NCBI GenBank assembly: GCA_050740975.1
Contig: JBOIEE010000145.1
Location: 1-10,986, forward strand
Direction of reading: 5' to 3'
DNA length: 10,986 bases
From: JBOHHR01 sp050740975
GTDB lineage: Bacteria; Pseudomonadota; Gammaproteobacteria; JBOHHR01
Shown: piece after piece, positions 1-9,531 of the stretch
How the letters are laid out: every line of letters begins with the position of its first letter
Position numbering within the stretch: position 1 is the first letter of the stretch
Translations under genes and position numbers: made by a program
Notes under the pieces: model-generated
The model's database searches: none
What the model saw: the letters and a program-made list of their open reading frames with translations, nothing else
Told to the model about the DNA's origin: nothing

Positions 1-2
1 CT

Positions 3-317
3 ACGTGCATCTCGCGTTTCTACCTCAACGCCGCCATGAACAACTTCCTGCGCGGTCATGTCGAGGCCTTCGCCTTTTTCAATGCGGTACCGCGCGTCCT
101 GCTCTATGACAATCTTAAGAGCGCCGTGCTCGAGCGGGTGGGGGAGGCGATCCGCTTTCATCCTACACTGCTTGAGCTCGCCGCCCACTACCGTTTCCAA
201 CCCCGCCCCGTGGCGGTGGCGCGGGGCAACGAAAAAGGGCGTGTCGAGCGCGCGATCGCCTACTCGCAAGGCTCGATCTCATCACGCGCTTATCACCGTA
301 TTCACGCGCTTTGGTAA
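3..317 (+). pseudogene. IS21-family transposase (IstA-like) fragment
   Basis: The reading frame is already open at the window edge and continues to a stop at 315-317. Its middle resembles the DDE catalytic region of IS21-family IstA transposases, which cut and join the ends of the insertion sequence. The landmarks are the G-H-V-E-A-F stretch, VPRVLLYDNLKSAV (containing the catalytic-type Asp), the LAAHYRF block, and RGNEKGRVERAIAY (containing the conserved Glu). Similarity stops after the Tyr codon at 261-263. The remaining 17 codons look unrelated, so the C-terminal part and the partner ATPase gene istB are missing downstream. The element was evidently cut off here and cannot be active on its own. 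The 5' part lies outside the window. Family assignment is from remembered motifs, not a search. Confidence 0.8.
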
Positions 318-590
318 CCCCGTTAACACCTGGCCATGGGCCCGGGTGAACTCAGCCGATAGGCCTTTGGAATAACCGAGTGGCAAGACCAGCTTGCGGT
401 CCGCTCCGTTTTGCATTGCTTGGGCTTTCCATCGCTGGTAGGCGATCATAAGGTTCCGGGCATTGCCAAGAACAGCCTCGGCCTCTTCTTCGGGTGGGGG
501 TTCTCGACTCTTGATCAGTAGCTGCCCGCCCACGCCAATTACTAACAGAAAGAAGGTAATAGCGGTAAACTTAAAAGGAGGGTATCTCAT
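282..590 (-). CDS. small single-span membrane protein, function unknown
   Basis: This 102-residue protein begins with a short basic segment (MRYPPFK) and a hydrophobic stretch at about residues 9-23 (ITFFLLVIGVGGQLL). That stretch could be an uncleaved signal anchor or a signal peptide. A Glu/Pro-rich linker (REPPPEEEAEAV) and a polar C-terminal region follow. I chose the ATG at 590 because a GAGG-type ribosome binding site precedes it and the hydrophobic segment then falls at the N terminus. The frame stays open upstream to 761, but those 57 residues look like translated leader. The 3' end overlaps the IS21 remnant tail (282-317) on the opposite strand, so the natural C terminus may have been lost to the insertion. 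I do not recognise the family. Confidence 0.5.
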   Translation of the reverse strand: MRYPPFKFTAITFFLLVIGVGGQLLIKSREPPPEEEAEAVLGNARNLMIAYQRWKAQAMQNGADRKLVLPLGYSKGLSAEFTRAHGQVLTGLPKRVNTVISA

Positions 591-871
591 TTTTCTACCT
601 CTTAGGAGAACCCTCCCCTCCTTCTTCGGAAGGTGATCTGTAGCATTGTCAAATGTCAAGTCAGGTAGCCCCTGGTTCAGGAATCCGTCAAAGTGGTCAG
701 GCGCTGGAAGGAAAGCCGACGGAAAAAGGGCTGGAGGAGTGTTGGCTAAAGAGATAGTCACGGTCGCGCCCCGTGTTGAGAGCGAAAGAGGGGTTGCACG
801 AGGGGATCTTGGTGCGCAGGCGAGCGGGTTTAGGTCACCCCTCCGGGGCGCGTGGTCAATCGCTTTGGGAC
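591..871. other. intergenic stretch without a recognisable gene
   Basis: Open frames here on both strands lack convincing starts and family motifs. A small perfect hairpin with a TTCG loop (stem 620-624 / 629-633) lies in the presumed leader of the minus-strand membrane protein gene. It has no T-run, so I do not call it a terminator. Two TTGACA-like hexamers read on the minus strand around 645-660, but no matching -10 box is visible at the right distance. Confidence 0.4.
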
Positions 872-1015
872 CTACCCGCCAAGGAGACGCAGTATTTTAT
901 GAGGCCTTGCGGCAAGCGCCCGGAGTTTGGCGGCGATCAAGCGCAGGAGGCTGATGGCGAGGTTACGTAGGGAGGCCATGAGCCGATGGCCTTGGCGGGC
1001 GAATAATAGGGGATA
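872..1015 (-). pseudogene. transposase-like C-terminal fragment
   Basis: The minus-strand frame ending at the TAG at 872-874 encodes a segment rich in Leu, Arg and Ala. It contains ASLRNLAISLLRL followed by AAKLRALAARPHKILRLLG. This resembles the C-terminal helix of DDE transposases in which an LRNLAI-type block is followed by an Arg-rich ALR..ARDP..L segment, as in ISAs1-like or related groups. Upstream of about 1015 the frame loses any resemblance, and there is no start codon with a ribosome binding site. I therefore read it as the leftover 3' end of an insertion sequence next to the arsenic genes. The family assignment is tentative. Confidence 0.4.
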
Positions 1016-1022
1016 CAAATAG

Positions 1023-1148
1023 TTACACCACCTGAACGCATCCCTCCTCGCTTGTGGTGCTTGCAACAACGGCGCCTAATGCACTTGCATGAACTTCCGG
1101 ATCCTTGAGCTTGAGAGCAAATTTGTGTAGCGTTTCGGCTGTAATCAT
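1023..1148 (-). CDS. possible 41-residue protein downstream of arsM
   Basis: A short frame opens 112 bp after the arsM stop codon on the same strand. The ATG at 1148 is preceded by GGAG and TAGG motifs, the latter six bases before the start, which is the main reason to list it. The predicted peptide (MITAETLHKFALKLKDPEV and so on) looks like an amphipathic helix with a Thr/Ser-rich end and one Cys. I do not recognise it. It may be the intact N-terminal part of a gene truncated by the neighbouring transposase fragment, or a chance frame. If real, it would be read through from arsM. Confidence 0.3.
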   Translation of the reverse strand: MITAETLHKFALKLKDPEVHASALGAVVASTTSEEGCVQVV

Positions 1149-1260
1149 TGGCAACCTACTCCCCATTGCTAGCCTTAATGGCAAGTTCTGTAGCCTGTAC
1201 CTCCGCTTGGCGCCGGTACTGGAGCCTCTCAGCACTAGCCAGCGCGCGCTTGGATTCTCC

Positions 1261-2343
1261 TTAGCAGCAGCGACCGCTTGTCGCCGGCAAGGTTGGAGTA
1301 GCTTTAGGCGCACAGTCGAAGAGGCCGTAATGCACGCGTTTTTCTCCGCGTACCTCGAAGTAGGGCGCATAGCGGGTTCGGCCTAGCATGTCCGCCGTGT
1401 TACCGCAAACCAGCATGGGCCGGCCGCGCTCGAAGAGATGATGGTCATCGAGAGTGAAGCGGTGGGGATGGTGGGCTAGGGTGCCCAAATAGACGGCCAC
1501 CTGGCCATAGTCCTCGCAGCGGTCTTCAAGTGCTAACTTGAAGGCGCGATAGGTAATCGACTCGAAGCGCACCATGCCAATCCTACGCTCGACCTCATCC
1601 CCGTCTAAGGTGAGCGGGCTGCGGCTGCACACGCGCGCATCCGCACAACCGGCGAGCGTCACAAACCGCCGAAAGTCCTCAACGTACAAAGCGCCCGCCA
1701 GGCATTCCCCGAGCAACACGGGATCGTAAGCGAGCGGTGCCGCGATGCGGCGGTCGGCGAATACGTCCGAAAAATAGAACTCCCCGCCCGGCTTGAGGAC
1801 GCGGAAAACCTCGCGCAGCACAGCCCCTTTGTCGGGGGTGAGGTTAATCACGCAATTCGAGACCACCACATCCACCGAATCATCCGCGATGCCCGCTGCC
1901 GCGAGATCCGCGATATCACCCAGGATGAACGCGACGTTAGAGGAAGGGTAACCGAATTTAGTCGCATGATAATGTCGGTACCGCTGTGCGACTTGCAGTT
2001 GCTCCGAGGTCATGTCCACACCGATGACTCGGCCGCCGGGCCCCACGAGCTTGGAGAGCAGGTAGCAGTCGCGCCCGCTGCCACAGCCAAGATCGAGCAC
2101 TGTAGCGCCCTCGATAGCAGGCGGAATGGGCGAGCCGCAACCGTAGAAGCGATCTTCCACCTGCGGATGGATCTCGGCCAGAATATCGCGGAGATAGGCG
2201 GGCAAGGTCTCGGGCGGGCAGCAGGCGTTGGTCTTTAGGTCCCGGCTCGAGCTCAGCACTTCCCCGTAGTAGCGTTGCACCGAGTGCCGCTGGCTGTCTT
2301 GGTCTAAGGCTCGCGGCATTTCGAGAGTTTCCGAATTCATCAT
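1261..2343 (-). CDS. arsM: arsenite S-adenosylmethionine methyltransferase ArsM
   Basis: This cytoplasmic enzyme transfers methyl groups from SAM to trivalent arsenic, giving methylated arsenicals. In this context it makes the substrate for ArsS. The 360-residue protein has a Rossmann-fold SAM site: motif I VLDLGCGSGRD at 82-92 and the acidic end of the second strand at VIGVD 106-110. Then come ILGDIADL at about 140-147 and SNCVINLTPDK at 162-172. Cysteines at 41, 69, 164 and 214 match the spacing of the four arsenic-binding cysteines described in algal ArsM (28 residues between the first pair, 50 between the last pair), so catalysis should be intact. A C-terminal domain follows from about 240, and the protein ends in a GRCC pair. 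The start is ATG-ATG at 2343/2340, with CGGAGG six bases upstream. It lies 24 bp after arsS, so the two are almost certainly cotranscribed. Confidence 0.9.
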   Translation of the reverse strand: MMNSETLEMPRALDQDSQRHSVQRYYGEVLSSSRDLKTNACCPPETLPAYLRDILAEIHPQVEDRFYGCGSPIPPAIEGATVLDLGCGSGRDCYLLSKLVGPGGRVIGVDMTSEQLQVAQRYRHYHATKFGYPSSNVAFILGDIADLAAAGIADDSVDVVVSNCVINLTPDKGAVLREVFRVLKPGGEFYFSDVFADRRIAAPLAYDPVLLGECLAGALYVEDFRRFVTLAGCADARVCSRSPLTLDGDEVERRIGMVRFESITYRAFKLALEDRCEDYGQVAVYLGTLAHHPHRFTLDDHHLFERGRPMLVCGNTADMLGRTRYAPYFEVRGEKRVHYGLFDCAPKATPTLPATSGRCC

Positions 2344-2367
2344 GGTAGCCCTCCGGTTATTCGGTGA

Positions 2368-3375
2368 TCATAAGAGTGAACCCCCGCAGGAGCTGCCTGC
2401 CCCGGCCGTGCACCCATAACAATGGGTGCCGAAAGTGATAGTCTGCGATCCCACGGTTGCAAACGTGTCGATGTCCCACAGGGTGCGAAATCGCCTGCCG
2501 AGCGGAAGCTCCAGCATTTGATTGAAATCGCAGTCGTAGAGTCGCCCGTCCCATCCGACCGAGATGAGATGCCGACACATCACGCGCCGAGCGGCTTCAA
2601 GGTTGAACGCCTTGACCAGGAGTTCCATGTAATCCTGGTACCGGCCTTCGCGCTCAAGCTGATGCAGAAAGCGGCTGATGGGCATGTTGGTGATGGTAAA
2701 CAGGCGGTTGAACTCTACCCCAAAGCGCTCGCGCAATTCGCGCTTGTAGGCCGCCTCGAGGGGATCCTGAGCAGGTGGTAGCGCCGCGCCCACTGGGTTG
2801 TAAACCAGCGTGAGCACGAGCCCACTGCCCTCACGACCATAGCCCAGAGCGTTGAGCCGTCTCAAGACGTCGATGCTCTTCTCGAACACCCCGAGCCCGC
2901 GCTGGCGCTCGACATTCTCTTTCAGATAGCACGGCAGCGAGGCGACGATCTCTACCTGCTCGGCGGCCAGAAACAGCGCCGTATCGGCCTGGCCGGGCTC
3001 CAGCAACACGGTGAGATTACAGCGATCGATCACTTTCTTACCCAGTACCCGAGCCCCCTGCACTAAGTAGCGGAAATGGGGGTTGAGCTCGGGTGCGCCG
3101 CCGGTCACATCCAAGGTATGCACGGAATGCGAGCGGGCCAGCAGTTCGAGGACACGGCGCGCCGTCTGGCCATTCATCATTTCGGTACGCTTGGGTCCCG
3201 CATCCACATGGCAGTGGTGGCAGGCTTGATTACAGCGCTTGCCCAGGTTGACCTGCAGTACCTCGGTCGAGCCGCGGGAGAGCCTAAGCCCAGCCCGGCG
3301 TAAACTCTCTTGGAAGCCCACCATCTTCGGTGGCGCCGGTGCCACCGCTGTTTGCAACACACTCACTTTAGCCAC
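2368..3375 (-). CDS. arsS: arsenosugar biosynthesis radical SAM protein ArsS
   Basis: ArsS-type radical SAM enzymes act on methylated arsenic and attach the 5'-deoxyadenosyl group of SAM, leading to arsenosugars. The 335-residue protein carries the iron-sulfur motif CNQACHHC (C48, C52, C55) and a GGAPE motif at 92-96 for SAM binding. It also has family-typical later blocks: SLPCY at 146-150, MCRHLISVGWDGRLYDCDFN at 266-285, and the Cys-rich end HCYGCTAGAGSSCGG at 318-332. The extra cysteines C149, C267, C282, C319, C322 and C330 could bind auxiliary clusters. Some relatives are selenoproteins, but all these positions are Cys codons here. The start is uncertain. The GTG at 3375 has GGAGG only two bases away, so the in-frame GTG at 3366 may be used instead. 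arsM follows directly. Confidence 0.9.
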   Translation of the reverse strand: MAKVSVLQTAVAPAPPKMVGFQESLRRAGLRLSRGSTEVLQVNLGKRCNQACHHCHVDAGPKRTEMMNGQTARRVLELLARSHSVHTLDVTGGAPELNPHFRYLVQGARVLGKKVIDRCNLTVLLEPGQADTALFLAAEQVEIVASLPCYLKENVERQRGLGVFEKSIDVLRRLNALGYGREGSGLVLTLVYNPVGAALPPAQDPLEAAYKRELRERFGVEFNRLFTITNMPISRFLHQLEREGRYQDYMELLVKAFNLEAARRVMCRHLISVGWDGRLYDCDFNQMLELPLGRRFRTLWDIDTFATVGSQTITFGTHCYGCTAGAGSSCGGSLL

Positions 3376-3395
3376 CCCCTCCGATCAGGGCCCTA

Positions 3396-3599
3396 TCACA
3401 GCCCGCACGGCCCGACTATATCGTAACCCAGATTAAGCGCAAGCCATCGCTCCATCACCTTGGCGTCGTGTATGCTTGCCAGCGTCCAATGCCGCTCCGC
3501 CGCTTCGCGTGCTAGCCCCAAACGCCCCTCTGCGCTGCGGCGACCGCCCGTGCAGGTGTCCGGCGAAACGGCGTTGAAAGCCCTTGCCTTCTCTGCCAT
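3396..3599 (-). pseudogene. chimeric 67-codon frame ending in a MetH-like tail
   Basis: This short frame sits between the EthD-like gene (stop 19 bp upstream) and arsS. Its last third encodes MERWLALNLGYDIV, nearly the same as the last residues of MetH (MERWLAPNLGYDVADD). The first part (about 45 residues, Arg/Ala/Glu-rich, one Cys) resembles nothing I know. There is no ribosome binding site before the ATG at 3599. The likely reading is DNA that captured a metH 3' end rather than a functional small protein, although the frame is intact. Confidence 0.4.
3416..3467 (-). repeat. metH-tail repeat, copy 1
   Basis: These 52 bp match 5632-5683 inside metH at 46 positions, in the same orientation. 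The match covers codons for about the last 17 residues of MetH before its stop. Both edges are abrupt. This is the shortest and most diverged of three copies in the window. Confidence 0.8.
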
Positions 3600-3618
3600 C
3601 GCTGCACGAAATGCTATA

Positions 3619-3990
3619 TCAAGGGGACACGAGCGCCTTTAGCCGGTCCCACACGGAACGGTTGCCAAACATGAACGTCTGCTCTTCGGCGACCAGGAAA
3701 ATCGGGGCGCCACCACTTGAGATCTTGACGGCATGGGCGAGGGTTTCTTTGCCACCGTGGGACTGGGCACACGTTTGCAATGCCTCCAGGGACGGGAAAT
3801 AGACCTCGGCGATACGGTAGAATGGAGGGGGCGTTCCCTCGGGGGTCGCCACGACTTTGGTCGCTACAAACTTCGTTTTACCCAGGAGTTTCTCGACCGC
3901 CATCGGGACGTGTTCCTCTTGATAAAGCGTTTCGAATGCCTCGATATCCTTGGGGCGCGGATACATCACCGTAAACTTCACACCAGCCAT
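3619..3990 (-). CDS. EthD-like dimeric alpha/beta-barrel protein
   Basis: The 123-residue protein resembles the EthD family, small ferredoxin-fold proteins that dimerise into an alpha/beta barrel. They were first described beside ether-degrading cytochrome P450 genes, and their exact reaction is mostly unknown. The N-terminal strand KFTVMYPRP, the helix with ETLYQEEHVPMA (residues about 21-32) and a second half with YRIAEVYFPSLEAL fit the family pattern. No signal peptide or membrane span is visible, so it should be cytoplasmic. The ATG at 3990 has an excellent GGAGG site five bases upstream. It lies upstream of arsS on the same strand with a 243-bp gap containing a metH-tail repeat, so cotranscription with arsS is possible but not shown. 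Confidence 0.75.
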   Translation of the reverse strand: MAGVKFTVMYPRPKDIEAFETLYQEEHVPMAVEKLLGKTKFVATKVVATPEGTPPPFYRIAEVYFPSLEALQTCAQSHGGKETLAHAVKISSGGAPIFLVAEEQTFMFGNRSVWDRLKALVSP

Positions 3991-4007
3991 AACACCCTCC
4001 TATCGTT

Positions 4008-4050
4008 GTTTCAGTTGAAAGAAACACGCATCATCCTGTTTCTGTTTCAA
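4008..4050. promoter_or_regulatory. cluster of GTTTC/GAAAC inverted repeats upstream of the EthD-like gene
   Basis: Within 43 bp there are four GTTTC or GAAAC words. TTTCA-gt-TGAAA (4009-4020) is a perfect inverted repeat. TTGAAAGAAACA (4015-4026) faces TGTTTCTGTTTCAA (4037-4050), forming a second, imperfect dyad. The cluster is 18-60 bp upstream of the start codon at 3990 and looks like an operator or a leader hairpin. I cannot name the regulator. Confidence 0.4.
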
Positions 4051-4127
4051 ATGGCTTCATACCGTTTCGACCAAAACGTCTCCACGGCCTTGTCTAGTAC
4101 CTCCTCTAGGCTGAACTCCCTCGGTCT

Positions 4128-4143
4128 AGCCAAAGGCCCGCCA
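4128..4143 (-). promoter_or_regulatory. weak sigma-54-like -24/-12 element
   Basis: Read on the minus strand, TGGCGGGCCTTTGGCT has GG and GC dinucleotides separated by exactly 10 bp, and fits most of the TGGCACG-N4-TTGCW consensus, with mismatches in the spacer side and one in the -12 block. It would give a leader of roughly 125 nt for the EthD-like gene. The dyad cluster lies downstream of it, which is unusual for an activator site, so this is only a candidate. Confidence 0.2.
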
Positions 4144-4202
4144 CCTCTAGTTTACCAGCAACCGTAGCTATCGTTCTCCTCCTTATCGGTCTCAGATCGG
4201 CT

Positions 4203-4406
4203 CTAGCTTACGTATTCTAGACTGACTGGTTCAAGAAGGATAAATGCCGCCCCGTCTTCATGGCCAATGGCGAGCTGGGCGCCGTCGGGCCTTAAAGCCA
4301 CCGCCTTGACGGCATCATGCCGCAAGCCCCTATGCCCCGTGCCGGCTTGCGCATGCCAGGGAATCGCGTGCTCGCTGCTCGCGGTTGCGAGGAGCTTGCC
4401 GTCGCG
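4203..4406 (-). pseudogene. WD40-repeat protein remnant (C-terminal part)
   Basis: The minus-strand frame ending at the TAG at 4203-4205 contains two WD40-repeat signatures. One is DGKLLATASSEHAIPW near the upstream edge. The other is HDAVKAVALRPDGAQLAIG followed by EDGAAFILL near the end. These are typical beta-propeller blade sequences. An in-frame TGA at 4407-4409 cuts it immediately upstream, and the expected preceding repeat cannot be followed in any frame beyond that. There is no start codon, so this is the decayed 3' end of a larger WD40 gene. Its original function cannot be told. Confidence 0.55.
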
Positions 4407-4579
4407 TCATCGCGATGCCCTAGACCAAGGAGGGAGCGCTGCGCATTCCGGACTAACGCTCCTTGTAGCTGGCCTGCTCGGCGGGGCGGGATGTAGCGAG
4501 CCCGTGGCGATCGCGGCGGCGGCCTATCGTCCGGATACGAGCACCCCCCGTTGCGAGCCAGGCTCTCGGCCCGGACGGG

Positions 4580-4671
4580 TCAGGTAGGGCGAAACTGCTC
4601 CACCACCCGCATCACGTCCTGCCCATAGGTATCGATCTTCTTCTCGCCTAGCCCTGTGATCCCCGCAGATC
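4580..4671 (-). pseudogene. HRDC-domain (RecQ-type helicase) C-terminal remnant
   Basis: The minus-strand frame stopping at 4580-4582 encodes ITGLGEKKIDTYGQDVMRVV. It fits the conserved end of HRDC domains (the pattern GVG..K...YG), which assist nucleic-acid binding at the C terminus of RecQ-like helicases. An in-frame stop lies only a few codons upstream, so merely about 28 codons survive. It directly abuts the second metH-tail copy. The resemblance is short but specific. Confidence 0.5.
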
Positions 4672-4691
4672 AAAGAGCGATGCGGGTGTCG

Positions 4692-4786
4692 ACATCGTAA
4701 CCCAAATTAGGCGCAAGCCATCGCTCCATCGCCTTTTACGTCCATGCCCGCGCGTCGCGCATAATCGTGTACCTGATCGCGATTGA
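4692..4786 (-). repeat. metH-tail repeat, copy 2 (frame-broken)
   Basis: This copy aligns with 5634-5727 inside metH with one extra base. The first 44 bp are identical, the next 28-29 bp match at only about 18 positions, and the last 22 bp are identical again. The extra base shifts the frame just before the ERWLAPNLGYD block, so it cannot encode an intact tail. The diverged middle encodes AGMD where MetH has KGFD, suggesting a metH allele from a related strain or species rather than a recent local copy. Confidence 0.85.
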
Positions 4787-4796
4787 TTCTTTTGGG

Positions 4797-4830
4797 TATA
4801 ATACAGGTTGCCCATATCGTATAGTATGGG
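4797..4830 (+). promoter_or_regulatory. promoter and operator-like dyad of the toxin-antitoxin operon
   Basis: A perfect TATAAT lies at 4797-4802. The -35 region at the usual distance is poor (about TGATCG at 4774-4779), inside the metH-tail copy. Just downstream, CCCATA (4811-4816) and TATGGG (4825-4830) form a perfect inverted repeat around an 8-bp centre. This is the position expected for autorepression by the antitoxin. No clear ribosome binding site precedes the ATG at 4846. Confidence 0.5.
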
Positions 4831-4845
4831 TAGTATATACGTGTT

Positions 4846-5085
4846 ATGAAAACTACGGTGGAAATCGACGATGCATTGGTCCTGCGGGTCCGCAAGCACG
4901 CACGTCGCACCGCCCGGACTATGCGTTCCCTTGTGGAAGAAGGGCTGCGTCGCTGCCTGGAAGCAGAGCGTCCTGCAAAGAGGTACGAATTGCCAGACCT
5001 AACAGTCGGCAACTCAGGCGGGCCAAACCCCTTGGAAGCACTGTCGTGGCAGGACCTCCGCCATGAAATCTATGAGGACCGCTGA
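4846..5085 (+). CDS. VapB-like ribbon-helix-helix antitoxin
   Basis: The 79-residue protein begins MKTTVEIDDALVLRVRKHA, the N-terminal beta strand and first helix of a ribbon-helix-helix DNA-binding fold common in VapB-type antitoxins. The second helix (TMRSLVEEGLRRCLEAE) follows. The C-terminal part (about residues 45-79, with a Gly/Pro-rich stretch and ALSWQDLRHEIYEDR) would bind and block the toxin. It is expected to repress its own operon through the dyad upstream. The toxin gene starts 3 bp after its stop, the normal arrangement. The pair sits alone between two metH-tail copies. Confidence 0.8.
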   Translation: MKTTVEIDDALVLRVRKHARRTARTMRSLVEEGLRRCLEAERPAKRYELPDLTVGNSGGPNPLEALSWQDLRHEIYEDR

Positions 5086-5088
5086 TCG

Positions 5089-5526
5089 GTGCTTGCGGTC
5101 GACACCAATGTGCTTGTTTACGCACACCGGCGTGAGGCGCGCGAGCACGTTGCTGCCCGAGATGTTTTGAGGCAGTTTGCGGAAGGTCCTGAGCCATGGG
5201 CGATTCCGTGGCCTTGCGTGTACGAGTTCTTCAGCGTTGTCACCAACCCACGCATATGGAAAGAGGCTGTCAGCACGCCAAAGCAGGCCTGGGCTCAGCT
5301 TAGCGCCTGGCAGGCCTCCCCATCGGCACAGATCATTGGAGAGCCGGAGAATTTCTTCGAAATACTCGACGACTTCGTGACTCGACCACGCGTGCGGGGC
5401 CCAATTGTGCACGACGCTCGGGTAGCGGCGATCTGCGTGGCGCACGGTATCGAGGCATTACTCAGCCGCGACCGCGATTTCTCGTTATTTCCCGAACTGC
5501 GTACGCGAGACCCGTTTCAACGATGA
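5089..5526 (+). CDS. VapC-like PIN-domain ribonuclease toxin
   Basis: The 145-residue protein is a PIN-domain nuclease. Toxins of this type cleave RNA, often tRNA or rRNA, with metal ions held by acidic residues. The expected acids are present: D5 in AVDTNVLVYA, E46 in CVYEFFSVVTNPR, D109 in VHDARVAAICVAHG, and D128/D130 in SRDRDFSLF. The start is GTG, three bases after the antitoxin stop, suggesting translational coupling. No truncation is visible and the length is normal, so the system is probably functional. Together with the antitoxin it forms a self-contained addiction module. Confidence 0.85.
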   Translation: MLAVDTNVLVYAHRREAREHVAARDVLRQFAEGPEPWAIPWPCVYEFFSVVTNPRIWKEAVSTPKQAWAQLSAWQASPSAQIIGEPENFFEILDDFVTRPRVRGPIVHDARVAAICVAHGIEALLSRDRDFSLFPELRTRDPFQR

Positions 5527-5583
5527 ACAGCAGGAATGCTGCCGTCCAGGATCCGCTCCTTGGTTGGCTGCGGGATAAACCAG

Positions 5584-5600
5584 CCCGCCATCACGGCGGG
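5584..5600. terminator. GC-rich hairpin between convergent metH and the toxin gene
   Basis: CCCGCC and GGCGGG form a perfect 6-bp stem around a 5-base loop, 21 bp after the metH stop and 58 bp after the toxin stop. It lies between convergent genes and could terminate both transcripts. On the minus strand it is followed by a short T-rich stretch (TGGTTTAT). The plus strand has no T-run. Function is inferred from position. Confidence 0.35.
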
Positions 5601-5620
5601 TACCCACACCCCGAGCGGCC

Positions 5621-9349
<3,729 letters not shown>

Positions 9350-9531
9350 GGTCAAGAGCTGTGGTCCCTGATCGGATCGTAGCGTTTGCTACCCTTGCTT
9401 GAAACGGTACTGTCCCTTCAAACAAAAGCGCTTAGCTCATTTTAGCCCGGAAGACAGCCGAACACTCGTTTCGTAAGCCTTGCCCCACATCATTCGTGCT
9501 CGTTTTTAAGAACCTCTAAGCATGCTAGGCT

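Noticed and set aside
620..633. TTCG-loop hairpin as a rho-independent terminator
   Set aside because: The stem is only 5 bp and no T-run follows on either strand.
282..761. Longer version of the small membrane protein starting at 761
   Set aside because: The added 57 residues place the hydrophobic segment in the interior and look like translated leader. The ATG at 590 has a ribosome binding site.
2320..2371. Selenocysteine decoding of the TGA at the end of arsS
   Set aside because: Some relatives of this family are selenoproteins, but here the Cys-rich C terminus is complete before the TGA. The following bases form only a weak 3-bp stem rather than a convincing bacterial SECIS, and a ribosome binding site for arsM occupies the space.
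4267..4587. Plus-strand 106-codon frame
   Set aside because: Composition is Ala/Arg/Pro-rich without motifs, and the opposite strand carries recognisable WD40 and HRDC remnants.
9350..9480. SAH or cobalamin riboswitch in the metH leader
   Set aside because: The leader is short and I could not find the conserved core of either class. A covariance-model search of this stretch would settle it.
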